Assembly: GCF_037081675.1 (NCBI RefSeq)
Contig: NZ_JAZAQL010000004.1
Span: forward strand, 334,158 to 398,157
Source of the DNA: Halorubellus litoreus
GTDB lineage: Archaea > Halobacteriota > Halobacteria > Halobacteriales > Natrialbaceae
Direction of reading: 5' to 3'
DNA length: 64,000 bases
Numbering within the stretch: position 1 is the stretch's first letter; every line of letters begins with the position of its first letter. The notes under the pieces were generated by a model. It searched no databases and was not told the DNA's origin. It saw only the letters and a list, made by a program, of their open reading frames with translations. Shown piece after piece: positions 16,592-25,233 of this stretch. The position numbers and the translations under genes are program-made.

Positions 16592-19500
16592 CGATTCTCT
16601 CTACACCATCTCGGTTTTCCATCTTGTTAACAGCCTCGTCTAAGGAATCATACATACCTTCGTTATTCAGCGTCGTGCTTACAACCCATTTTGCAAGGTC
16701 TCGAACCCCTTTGGGGCCTACTTTGATGATTACCCACCCTCCAGAACTGAGTTGAGAAATGTAGAATAGGTAAGGATCACCACTCGCACTGCCCCGCCAA
16801 ACTTGTTTTGCGGTCTCAATGCTATCTAGTACTGTATCCCACTTATCAATTGGCTTCCGATCGTCAACGGGGTGGGTATTCGTTTTATCGATAACCACAG
16901 TGTTTCCACAGGGCCCCTCGACTGACTCATGTTGTTCAGCAGCCCGAAGAACCATATCACCGATGAGGGTAACTACTATCAGCTTTCCACCAGGAAGCTC
17001 TTTGATTATTTTTCTTTTTTCTCCACTTTTCCGGATAACTCGATCCGGATTCTGTAGAATGTCTTCAAGTTGATCCTGTGTAACAGAAGTCGTCTCGGAA
17101 ATATACTCCCACCCATACCCTCGCTCGACGCCATCAGTTGTCGCATAGAATCCGCTCGACAGAATGACCGGCCTTGCTTGTCCGCTCATGTAATAGTGAT
17201 CCACCACTTCCGCGCCACGCTTTCGGACCGTATTTGCGTCGTCAGCGGTGTAATCTACGGCGTAGAGGTAATAGGCGACGCCACCGACGGATGCGACAGA
17301 CAGAGCAGTCGAGGTACTGATTAGAGACCCGACATTTCTGACAACATTGCGGGGATTAGTTGGATTTACTACACTGCCAGCTATGGCAGCACCCCCCTTC
17401 GATATTAGAGCCTTCTTTGCCGGACCGAAGTGATCAGTGCCAGTTGGCTCCACCAGAATCTGGCGCGAGTTCCCGTAAGTGTCGGAGACATTGATCCAGT
17501 ACTTATCGGGGCGTTCATCAAGAGTTCCTGTTCCATCAAATGAGACTCGATACTCGCCCGATTCTCCGAATCCCTCTCCGAGTTTAGTTACAGAGGTCTC
17601 CCCCGTCGTCCATCCCGACCCGACATAATTATTATAATATCCGTTGCCGGAGATCGATATCGACGATTCGTCGTAGACGTAGAAGGTCACTCCCTTCTTG
17701 AAGTTGTCCGATGAGAGACCCGAGATTTGAGGGGGGTTGCTTTCGGTGAAAATTTGGGGGTCATACCCATCAAGGTATCCGTCATCATCGAAGTCAGCAT
17801 TCCGAGGATCGCTTCCGAGAACGTCGATCTCTTCGTAGTCATTCAATCCGTCGTCATCTGAGTCTGGGTCAGCAGGGTCCGTGTACGCTTTTGCAGAAAC
17901 GAACCCATTGCTATCGATGTCGATGGAGACCTCTTCAGAGTCCTCGAGGCCGTCCCAGTCGCTATCAGCAATCATTGGGTCCATGCTAGAGCGATCCCCC
18001 TCCCATGGAATTGGGACGGTGTACTGTTTTTCGACGTAGTCCCAGATCAGGTCTCCATCAGTGTCGTTTACCAACTGCGAGTTAGCTGTGACGACAGTGT
18101 CATCCGGAGCATCGACCGCGACGGCGACAGTTTCACCGGCGAAGTTGCTCGTCAGGTCGCGTTTGAACACCCCCGATCTCTTGGTCAGTGGAACGCTCGC
18201 ATATTCATCGGAGTCGAGACTATAGATGAAGATCGTCGGTGGATCACGGGTGTCCAAGCCAGATACCTCATAGTCGAAGCGGAGCTGGACGGTGGCCTTC
18301 GAACTGTCGACATGGTACTCGTAGGTCGCGGTGGAGTCGACTGAGCCGTCGGAGTCATCTCCTCCCCCACTGCCATCAGAGGTCGTGGTTTCGGATGGCT
18401 GTTCAGTGGACGTGCCACTTCCGGTACCCCCTTCCGTGGTCGTCGTTGATTGGGTCGTTGTCTGTGTGGTTGTCGTGGTCGGGGGAGTCGTGGTTGTCGT
18501 TTCCGGACAACCGTCATCCGAATTCGGCGCGTATTGCTCTGGGCAGTCGTCCTGATTGTTCAGGAATCCGTCGCCGTCCGTATCGTCGTTGCCGTCACCG
18601 TCACCTAGACCAAACGTCGACACTGAATCGCTCTCGTCAGGATCCCCGACCACGAGCTTGCCGTCTTCGATGGAACAGGAACCCTCGCATTCAATTTCCT
18701 TCGACCCCATTGCTGGACGGTCCAGGTGGACCGTCGTCGCGTCCCGATACTCGGACATGTCGAAGACCGTAACCAGTCCATCTGTCTCGACAGTCCCCAT
18801 CACCTTCCCATCGCTGACCGTCGTCGGGACCGACTGCCAGAGGTCCGGCGTCGAGGGATCGTAGACGAAGATCGAATACCTCGACGTGGCAGTCTTCGAT
18901 TTCGTCGACGACAACGAAAGACTCTGACCCTCGTCATCCGAAGGTATATCGAACGTGACGTGCGTCGACGCGGACGTATCGGTTCCCGAGATCTCGACGA
19001 CTGCAGTTTGATTCAGCGAGTTATTTCCGTAATTCCCGGTCTTATGGGAGACATTGACGCCAGCACTCGCGTTCCCAGCCCCTTCGATGGTTACTGAGGC
19101 CGTGGTATTCCCAGCACGGTGTTTCGTCCGATACGTCTCCTCAGCGTCTGGGACCCCGTCGCCATCTGTGTCCGCCTTGGTTGGATCGCTGCCGATTTCG
19201 AGTTCAGCCGCATCGTCGATCGAATCTCCATCGGTGTCAGGGTTCGCCGGGTTCGTTCCCAACGAGAGCACTTCTCGTGAGTCGTTGAGACCATCCCCGT
19301 CTGAATCGACGAGGAACAGACTCGAGTTGTGAGCGATCTCGGACTTCACCGAGAGTCCGTCTGCATCATAGTCGTCCTGTGGGTCGAGAACACCATCCTG
19401 GTCTGAATCCTCGTTCGACGCGTTGAGGTACGGACGGGTGAGCTCGTCGAAGTCACTGAGCGAATCGTTGTCCGTATCGACCGCGAACGGATTTGTCCCG

Positions 19501-19657
19501 GCGCTCGTCTCGATACGTGTCGGGACCTTGTCGCCGTCGAAGTCTTCGGCCCCGTCCTGGATGTCGTTTCTCGACTCGTTTGCCTGCGTATGCGTGCTAT
19601 TGGAATTCGCGCTCAGCGGGCTCGTACCAGTGATCGTAATCTCAGAATAGTCTGTGA
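16578..19657 (-). pseudogene. Thrombospondin type 3 repeat surface protein with toxin-like C-terminus, 5' end removed by IS
   Basis: The frame is open from the IS junction at 19657 to the stop at 16578-16580 (about 1026 residues). A GTG at 19347-19349 gives 923 residues but is probably not the native start: the calcium-binding DxDxDGxxD repeats continue upstream of it (DTDNDSLSDFDE, DSDQDGVLDPQDD). Order: DxDxDG repeats, beta domain, Thr/Pro stalk (TTTTTPPTTTTT), beta domain, more repeats, a hydrophobic segment (ALSVASVGGVAYYLYAV) and a C-terminal region of about 230 residues. That region contains QLEDILQNPDRVI and KWDTVLDSIETAKQVW, resembling RNase-like toxin modules (BECR fold; inference). 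The signal peptide is lost, so export is unlikely. Confidence 0.75.
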
Positions 19658-19709
19658 GGCTCTGTTGAAATCCTCAGAGAGTTACAGGTTCGCCTCGTAG
19701 TCTGACCAG

Positions 19710-20531
19710 ATGGAAGCCCTCCCGAAGTCGCGGTTACTCCGGTTCGTTGAGCAAGCGATACACTTGGCTCGGCGAGCCGTCGCTCGTTACTCCTCGAAAT
19801 TCTCGAAACGGCGGTACACACTTCATCAACACATCGTCTTGCTCTGTCTCAAGGTTCGGAAAAATACGACGTACCGAACGCTTCTCGACGAACTCATCGA
19901 GATGCCCCGGATTCGAAGCGCCATCGGCCTTGAGGAACTCCCGTCTCCCTCGACGCTGTGTAAAGCGTTCAACCGGCTTGATATGGCGGTTTGGCGCGTC
20001 CTGCTCAACCTCTCGATCACACTCCTCCCGACCAACGGTGTCGTCGGAATCGACGCCTCCGGTTTTGACCGGAGTCACGCCTCGAAGCACTACACCAAGC
20101 GAACGAAGCTGACGATTCAGCAGTTGAAAGTTACACTTCTCGTGGACACGAGAGTGAACGCAATCATCGACTTACACGTGACGACGACACGAAAACACGA
20201 CTCACAAATCGCACCGTCGCTCATCAAGCGGAATACCGAACAAGTAGCGATTCTCCTCGGTGACAAGGGATATGACGACCAAAAGATTCGCGCGTTAGCC
20301 CGTGGAGATGATGTTCGTCCGGTCATCAAACATCGGGAATTTTCGCCGCTCCACAAGGCGTGGAACTCACGGTTGGACGCCGATCTCTACGGTCAGCGTA
20401 GTCAGAACGAGACAGTGAACTCTCGCCTCAAACGGAAATATGGCGCATTCGTCCGGTCACGACTCTGGTGGAAGCAATTCCGTGAACTCACTATTGCCTG
20501 TCTTGTTCATAATATCGACCGGTCACTATGA
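19710..20531 (+). CDS. IS5-family (ISH1-like) transposase, copy 2
   Basis: 273 residues, colinear with copy 1. All motifs look intact: GVVGIDASGFDRSH, LLGDKGYDDQ and SQNETVNSRLKRKYG. With perfect outer terminal repeats nearby, this copy is the likelier source of transposase for the composite unit. Confidence 0.92.
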   Translation: MEALPKSRLLRFVEQAIHLARRAVARYSSKFSKRRYTLHQHIVLLCLKVRKNTTYRTLLDELIEMPRIRSAIGLEELPSPSTLCKAFNRLDMAVWRVLLNLSITLLPTNGVVGIDASGFDRSHASKHYTKRTKLTIQQLKVTLLVDTRVNAIIDLHVTTTRKHDSQIAPSLIKRNTEQVAILLGDKGYDDQKIRALARGDDVRPVIKHREFSPLHKAWNSRLDADLYGQRSQNETVNSRLKRKYGAFVRSRLWWKQFRELTIACLVHNIDRSL

Positions 20532-20571
20532 GCGGTAAAGATGGTTTTCACACACTGTTCAATCCAGAGTA

Positions 20572-20973
20572 TTATCTGACAGTCACGAGACCCGCGAGAA
20601 CGAGTAATACACCATACGAGATCGTTAACAGCGGTGTGACGAGACTGGAGGTTGAACCAATCGTGAGCCAGAGTGCAGTACCCAAACAACTAAGCGCGAC
20701 AAGTGAGCTGAAAATTTCGATACGACGTGGCGTGGCAGTTCCAGTACGGACTCGACTATACAGAGCGTGTCCAAGGACAGCGATAGGAAAGACACCTGCG
20801 ACCACGACCGCGAACTGAACTGCAACCACACCTGCCATGTTGAGTGCTGGCATAAAGTCGCTCAGAAGTGTCCCAAGGGCGTATAATCCGAGTAGGCTCA
20901 CCAAGAGAACCGCAAGGGAACGTTCGACGCTACTGGCCGATGGACGCGGGAAGCGGGAGACCGTCTTACCCAT
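20572..20973 (-). CDS. Passenger gene: four-helix membrane protein
   Basis: A 133-residue protein with four hydrophobic segments (about 18-36, 45-68, 83-105 and 110-131) and short basic loops (SRVRTGTATPRR). It lies inside the IS, convergent with the transposase. No family recognised. The different passenger in each IS copy suggests that the space between transposase and right end accepts foreign genes. Confidence 0.55.
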   Translation of the reverse strand: MGKTVSRFPRPSASSVERSLAVLLVSLLGLYALGTLLSDFMPALNMAGVVAVQFAVVVAGVFPIAVLGHALYSRVRTGTATPRRIEIFSSLVALSCLGTALWLTIGSTSSLVTPLLTISYGVLLVLAGLVTVR

Positions 20974-21102
20974 GCAAAATCAACTCGTCCAAAGCGACAT
21001 AAAGTCTCCGTCAAGAAGTCGGAATACTCTATTGAATAGTGCGCAGTCTGTATTCAGCATGGCCTCAGTAAACTACCAGCGGCTGAGGATTTCAACAGAG
21101 CC

Positions 21103-21110
21103 GGAGCGGA
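21103..21110. repeat. 8-bp target-site duplication, right copy (GGAGCGGA)
   Basis: Follows the right terminal repeat (ending CAGAGCC at 21102) and is identical to 14380-14387. Removing one copy with the insert restores the trmB frame. Confidence 0.9.
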
Positions 21111-21531
21111 CCAAATCGAAGCACGAGTCCGCAGCCTCGCATCGAACGCGGAGTCGAACCTGCTCTACGCCTGCAGCGGCGACGCACTCACGGCCGAGAC
21201 CATCGACGTGTTGAACGAGCGTTCGAGCGCGCAGGTCGACGTCACATGCGTCAGTCGCGACGGCGACTTCGACGCGTTCCGTGACGCTGTCCAGACGGTC
21301 CGGTTCCCGGAGCGACTCCAGCCACCGCGCGAGCAGTCCGGGCGAGCGCTCTCGGTCGACAACCATAGTTTACTCCTGAGCGTCCGCGGAAACGACAGAG
21401 TTCCCGGCGCACCGGCCGAGACTGCCATCTGGAGCGACGAGACCGCGTTTGCTGCGGTGCTGTCCGAACTCCTCCAGAGCTGGTTCGCCACGCACCTCGA
21501 CGTGGAGGTTCCGAGAACCACACCGGACTGA
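21111..21531 (+). pseudogene. trmB-family regulator, 3' fragment
   Basis: Continues the frame interrupted at 14387. Joined, the codons read GCG GAC CAA ATC (A-D-Q-I). The fragment encodes the C-terminal regulatory domain of about 140 residues (SNLLYACSGDALTAETIDVL; TAIWSDETAFAAVLSELLQS; stop 21529-21531). An internal ATG at 21208 exists, but there is no sign of independent expression. It has good codon use and no stops, so the disruption is recent. Confidence 0.85.
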
Positions 21532-21630
21532 CGTTCGGGCGCGAGTCGTGACGGTCGAACGACTCGTGCCAGGCGTCTCACTGCAGTCATACGGTTCAGA
21601 CCTGACCCGCGGCACTATCCTTATTGTAGA

Positions 21631-21646
21631 GACTGCCCGTTCAGTC
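21631..21646. promoter_or_regulatory. TetR-type operator copy 5 (GACTGCCCGTTCAGTC)
   Basis: Fourteen of 16 bases match the consensus, with perfect 5-bp outer arms GACTG/CAGTC. It ends 4 nt before the ATG at 21651, with TTATTG (21621-21626) as a likely TATA element. The otherwise similar promoter of the paralogous kinase at 50190 lacks it. Confidence 0.65.
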
Positions 21647-21650
21647 ACCA

Positions 21651-22636
21651 ATGGAAGACCGTACGACCCCTGAGAAACCGAAGGAACGCGACACCGAGTG
21701 GTATCGGACGATCGTGGAGGAGGTGAATGACCTCGCAACGGTCGTCGATTCCGACGGCACCATCACCTATGTGAGTCCCGCAATCACGCGAGTGTTGGGG
21801 TACGAGCCCGAGGATTTGATTGGTCATCAGGGGTACGGGTTCGTGCATTCCGACAACCAGGACCGGAACGCTGAAGCGATGGAATCCGTGCTCGAGGACG
21901 GGTCGAACGCTGAGAGCGTCGAGGTCAGGTTCCGGGACGCCAAAGGGTCCTGGCGGTGGATCGAAGCCACGATACGAAATCGCCTTGACGACGGCGTCAT
22001 CGACGGCGTTCTGTTGAGCAGTCGAGACATTACGACACGGAAGGCAACGAGGCGGAGACTCGAGAGCTCGCCGAGGGCGCGCGCTTCTGGCAGACGAAAC
22101 TCGCACCGGTCGCCTCCGATGGTGAGATCACGCAACTCGTGGGTATCACTCGGAACGTGACTGAGTGCGTGGAGCGGGAGCGACAGCTACGACAGCAAAA
22201 CGAACGCCCCGACGAGTTTGCGAGCGTCATCTCACACGACTTGCGCAACCCGCTGAACGTCGCCGAGGCACGGGCGACGATCCTCGCCGAACAAGCAGAG
22301 AGCGAACACCTGGAACCATTACTGGAATCGCTCGACCGAATCGAAGCGATCGTCGAAGACACGTTGACGCTGGCGCGCCAGGGCAACACGATCCACGACG
22401 TGTCGGTCCGCGTCGGACGCCACGGCGAACGAGAAATCTACGTCGAGGACGACGGTCCAGGAATTCCAACCGACGAGCGCGACGCCGTGTTCGAACCAGG
22501 GCATTCATCAGATAGTGGTGGCACCGGCTTCGGCCTGACCATTGTCAAACGAATCGTGGAAGCTCACGGGTGGGAACTGGCTGTCTCCGACGGCATCGAC
22601 GGTGGAGCACGCTTTGAATTCGAAACCACAGAATAA
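21651..22636 (+). pseudogene. PAS sensor histidine kinase, decayed copy
   Basis: Compared with the intact paralogue at 50190, the N-terminal PAS domain is complete (residues 1-130: EWYRTIVEEVNDLATVV ... GSWRWIEATIRNRLDDG). Then about 100 codons covering the second PAS domain are missing and the frame changes near 22035-22060. The second part, in the other frame, resumes at ARFWQTKLAPV and VGITRNVTE and includes the H-box SHDLRNPLNV. A second deletion removes about 60 codons including the N-box; DDGPGIP and GTGFGLTIVKR remain. No autokinase activity is expected. A truncated PAS protein of 169 residues could still be made. Confidence 0.85.
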
Positions 22637-23103
22637 GGAGAGTGAGGCTTGTGCTGGGTGATTGAGCATTTTACAACGTCCAAGCCGAACTGTTGTTTGG
22701 ACTGGAAGTAAGGTCGAACTCGACGAGTGGCTGGTTACACGGTAGATTCTAAAGAATAGAAGGCACGCATCAAAAGCCATCCTCCGAAGTTGTGTCCTTC
22801 CCTGAGTCCCAGAGAATCGCCCAGTTCTAGCTCTAAACTTTGCTATAGTCTGCTGCGGCTCGACGCCTCAGCAGCCGTTTGAATTCTTTTGGCCGCAACT
22901 ATCGTTAGAATCAGAAATAGTGGCCGAATTCTGGCGGTACTGAACAGGTTTCTCCTCTGGGAGAGCAACCCCACGGAGTTCAGTCGGTGACTCAGGTGAC
23001 ATCAAGAAGCCCTTCCAACAGATTCAACGAATTTCCCAACTAGTGCGCAGTGTCTTGAGATACCAGAGTATAGTGTACGATTGACAGGTTTGTACGTCGG
23101 GCC
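22637..23103. other. Non-coding spacer
   Basis: About 470 bp with lower GC and no convincing gene on either strand. It probably consists of eroded mobile DNA, given the transposase relics to its right. Confidence 0.5.
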
Positions 23104-23340
23104 TTGGAGTGGTTGGTGGACCACCTCGACGAGACGTCCGTCAAAGACCTTCAGGATGCCGTCGACAACGTAGAGGTGAATATAGCCAAGGAAGTGGCCA
23201 GTTGTAGCTCTCACGTACAGCTCGGTGTCTCGCAATATGGGCTAGGCAAGTGGTACGACCTTCGGCGGCACGATCGACCTGACACCGACGAGTCGCTCGA
23301 ACGTGCAGTATCTAATACTCACGAAGATGGGTGGACAAGA
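23104..23340 (+). pseudogene. IS630-type transposase N-terminal relic
   Basis: The translated segment WLVDHLDETSVKDLQDAV ... GVSQYGLGKWYDL ... SLERAVSNTHEDGW has the layout of the helix-turn-helix front of haloarchaeal IS630-type transposases (conserved spacing Leu-x-x-Leu..., alaxWYgv, lesAv..dhrxGrp). The expected arginine-rich helix is corrupted and no DDE domain follows, so this is a small relic. The resemblance is by memory of the family and moderately certain. Confidence 0.4.
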
Positions 23341-24113
23341 GACCGCTCAGGAATATGTGAGGATGTGTTCGAGCAGACTCGATCGTTGGGCTGGAGGGTG
23401 CGCGTACTTCTAGACGTCGGCGGTACCGGGCCTGTGGGTCTGGATCGCTCCCCTGTGGCAGCGATAGGACGTGTCGATTGACGGCGTCGCCGCCGATGCT
23501 ATCGTCGGTATCGATGTCGTGAACGAGGACTCTGTCAAGTCGTTGTGTTCCGGTCAACGAATTCGGGTTCGGTGCTGAACCTGTTGCCATGTTCCTCTGT
23601 CGTTACAGTCATATCCATGTAACACACTACGTCGGACCGCGTTCGAGTCGCTCGGGTGCACGTCGGTACTACCATCGAGCTGGGGAGAACCACGGCGCGG
23701 ACGGTGTTACACCGGAAAGTAGCAGAGTATAATGATCGTTCAACGTGGGTTTGATACTTGAACGTTCGTCTCTCCGGAATAGTTCGAGGGTCGTACCAGT
23801 ATTCCGGAGATTCAGACCGTGTTGACCCCTCTCAGTATCGACTGCGCCTGAGTTCATCCACGGAGACCGAACTCGTAAGAAGAAAATCGGGATCGGCCGG
23901 AAGAATTGAGATGATTTCATCTGGCTCTCGTGGCGAAACAACGCTGAGCCTATGTGTGACAACTACTCGCAAGGGACTATCGTGATAAACGTCCGACGCT
24001 GCGGAACCCTTGGCAGACCGTTTCTTCCGCCTCACAACCGCCATTTGACGGTTTCCAGGCGGATGACTCACGGTCTCGGGAGCGTCAGGCGTAAATCTAT
24101 TAGCCCGCATCTC
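23341..24113. other. Spacer without recognisable gene
   Basis: Several short frames on both strands lack family resemblance. A TTGAACGTTCG at about 23758 resembles the centre of the TetR palindrome but lacks the outer arms. TAAATCTATTA at 24092-24102 is the likely TATA region of the IclR gene. Confidence 0.45.
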
Positions 24114-24125
24114 ATGTCCCCGAGC

Positions 24126-24923
24126 ATGGGCGACCACGACACGGCTGGCGGGCTCAAGACCACCGCAGTATCGCTATCGCTCATCGACCACATCCTCGAA
24201 CTCGAGGGGGCGTCGATGGCGGACCTGACGGCGGCCACAGGTCTCGCGAAGAGCACGGTGCACACCCACCTCACGACGCTGGCGGAGTACGGCTACGTCG
24301 TGAACGTCGACAACCGGTACCACCTCGGGGCGAAGTTCGCCCACCTCGGCGACTACGTGCGAACGCGGAAGGACTACTACCGCATCGCAACGGAGGTCGT
24401 CTCCTGGCTGAGCGAAGAGTCGTCGATGGAGGTGGACTTCGCGGTGGAAGAACACGGCCGGATCGTGTCGCTGTACGGCGACCTCGAGTTCGCGAACTCA
24501 CCGCACTTCCTCATCGACGGGAGCCCGTTCCACGTGCACACCACCGCCTCCGGCAAGGCGATAATCGCCGAGTACACCGACGATCGGGTCCGTGCCATCC
24601 TCGACCGGTGGGGACTCCCGGCGGCGACGGACCAGTCAATCACTACCGAGGAAGAACTGTTCGGGGAACTCGAACAGGTGCGCGAGCAGGGGTACGCGGA
24701 GAATCGTGGGGAGGCCATCGACGGATTCTGGGCGCTGGGGATGGCGGTGAAGTCACCGCTGGGTGAAGTGTACGGGTCGCTCAACCTGAGCGGCCCGGCC
24801 TACGTGGTCGACGACGAGACGAAGACGACGCAGATCGAACTGCTGGAACGGGCGGTCGAACGGTTCGAGAACGGTATCGAGGAGATGTACGAAAATCGAG
24901 CGAGTTCGGACGACGACGACTGA
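24126..24923 (+). CDS. IclR family transcriptional regulator
   Basis: A 265-residue regulator. The N-terminal winged HTH (about 10-65) contains MADLTAATGLAKSTVHTHL and the wing YVVNVDNRYHLG. The C-terminal GAF-like effector domain has the family signature HTTASGKAIIAEYTDD and ends with PLGEVYGSLNLSGP. ATG 24126 is chosen because the HTH alignment begins there and a TATA-like stretch lies about 30 nt upstream; 24114 would add four residues. IclR proteins usually control nearby catabolic genes through small-molecule effectors. Here the neighbours are transaminase, transporter and hydrolase genes, so it is the candidate regulator of the compatible-solute cluster. Confidence 0.88.
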   Translation: MGDHDTAGGLKTTAVSLSLIDHILELEGASMADLTAATGLAKSTVHTHLTTLAEYGYVVNVDNRYHLGAKFAHLGDYVRTRKDYYRIATEVVSWLSEESSMEVDFAVEEHGRIVSLYGDLEFANSPHFLIDGSPFHVHTTASGKAIIAEYTDDRVRAILDRWGLPAATDQSITTEEELFGELEQVREQGYAENRGEAIDGFWALGMAVKSPLGEVYGSLNLSGPAYVVDDETKTTQIELLERAVERFENGIEEMYENRASSDDDD

Positions 24924-25168
24924 CCCCTGGCGACGTGACAAGTCTCGGGCGGGTACCGCGTCGGTGAGACCCCGACCTTCGTCTGTTCAGCCAAGACGGT
25001 CGCCGTACTCCGCCAGTGGGCCCGAGCCCGTCGAGCTGGTCGGCGTCGGGTGGAGGGGTTTCGTCGCCCCGGTCGAACCCATGCTGGTGCTGCCAGTGTC
25101 TATCCGGGACACACCCAGCGCACGGACCGGTCAACTGTCGTCGCGCGCGCGTCCGAACGGGAACAGTT

Positions 25169-25178
25169 TCTGTGTACG
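25169..25178 (-). promoter_or_regulatory. Candidate cluster box upstream of transaminase (GACGTACACA)
   Basis: Read on the minus strand it continues as TACACAGAAACTGT and closely matches the box upstream of the BCCT gene (GGATACACAGAAACCGT). It lies upstream of the TATA element TTATTTAT (25203-25210). A 13-bp inverted repeat CTTCCATGGGAAG (25178-25190) follows it. Confidence 0.35.
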
Positions 25179-25233
25179 TCTTCCATGGGAAGTGTGGACA
25201 AGTTATTTATAGTGGTTTCACATGGGTTGGGAT

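Larger units (their letters stand above)
14388..21102. mobile_element. Composite transposon, 6.7 kb, inserted in trmB
   Basis: Two related IS copies in direct orientation (14388-15902 and 19658-21102) enclose 3.8 kb of AT-richer cargo. The outermost ends form a perfect 20-bp inverted repeat (GGCTCTGTTGAAATCCTCAG) and are flanked by the 8-bp duplication GGAGCGGA. The inner flanks of the two ISs (TCTCAGTC after the first, GTCTGTGA before the second) do not match each other or the outer octamer. This is the signature of one transposition event of the whole unit. The cargo holds a truncated thrombospondin-repeat protein and an overlapping small gene. Confidence 0.85.
19658..21102 (+). mobile_element. 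IS5-family (ISH1-like) element with membrane-protein passenger, copy 2
   Basis: Left end GGCTCTGTTGAAATCCTCAG at 19658 and its exact 20-bp inverse ending at 21102. It carries a transposase gene on the plus strand and an unrelated 133-residue membrane protein on the minus strand between the transposase stop and the right end. Its insertion removed the 5' end of the thrombospondin-repeat gene. Confidence 0.82.

Noticed and set aside
23754..23771. Possible sixth TetR palindrome (TTGAACGTTCGTCT)
   Set aside because: Only the central GAACGTTC matches; the outer GACTG/CAGTC arms are absent and no gene starts behind it.
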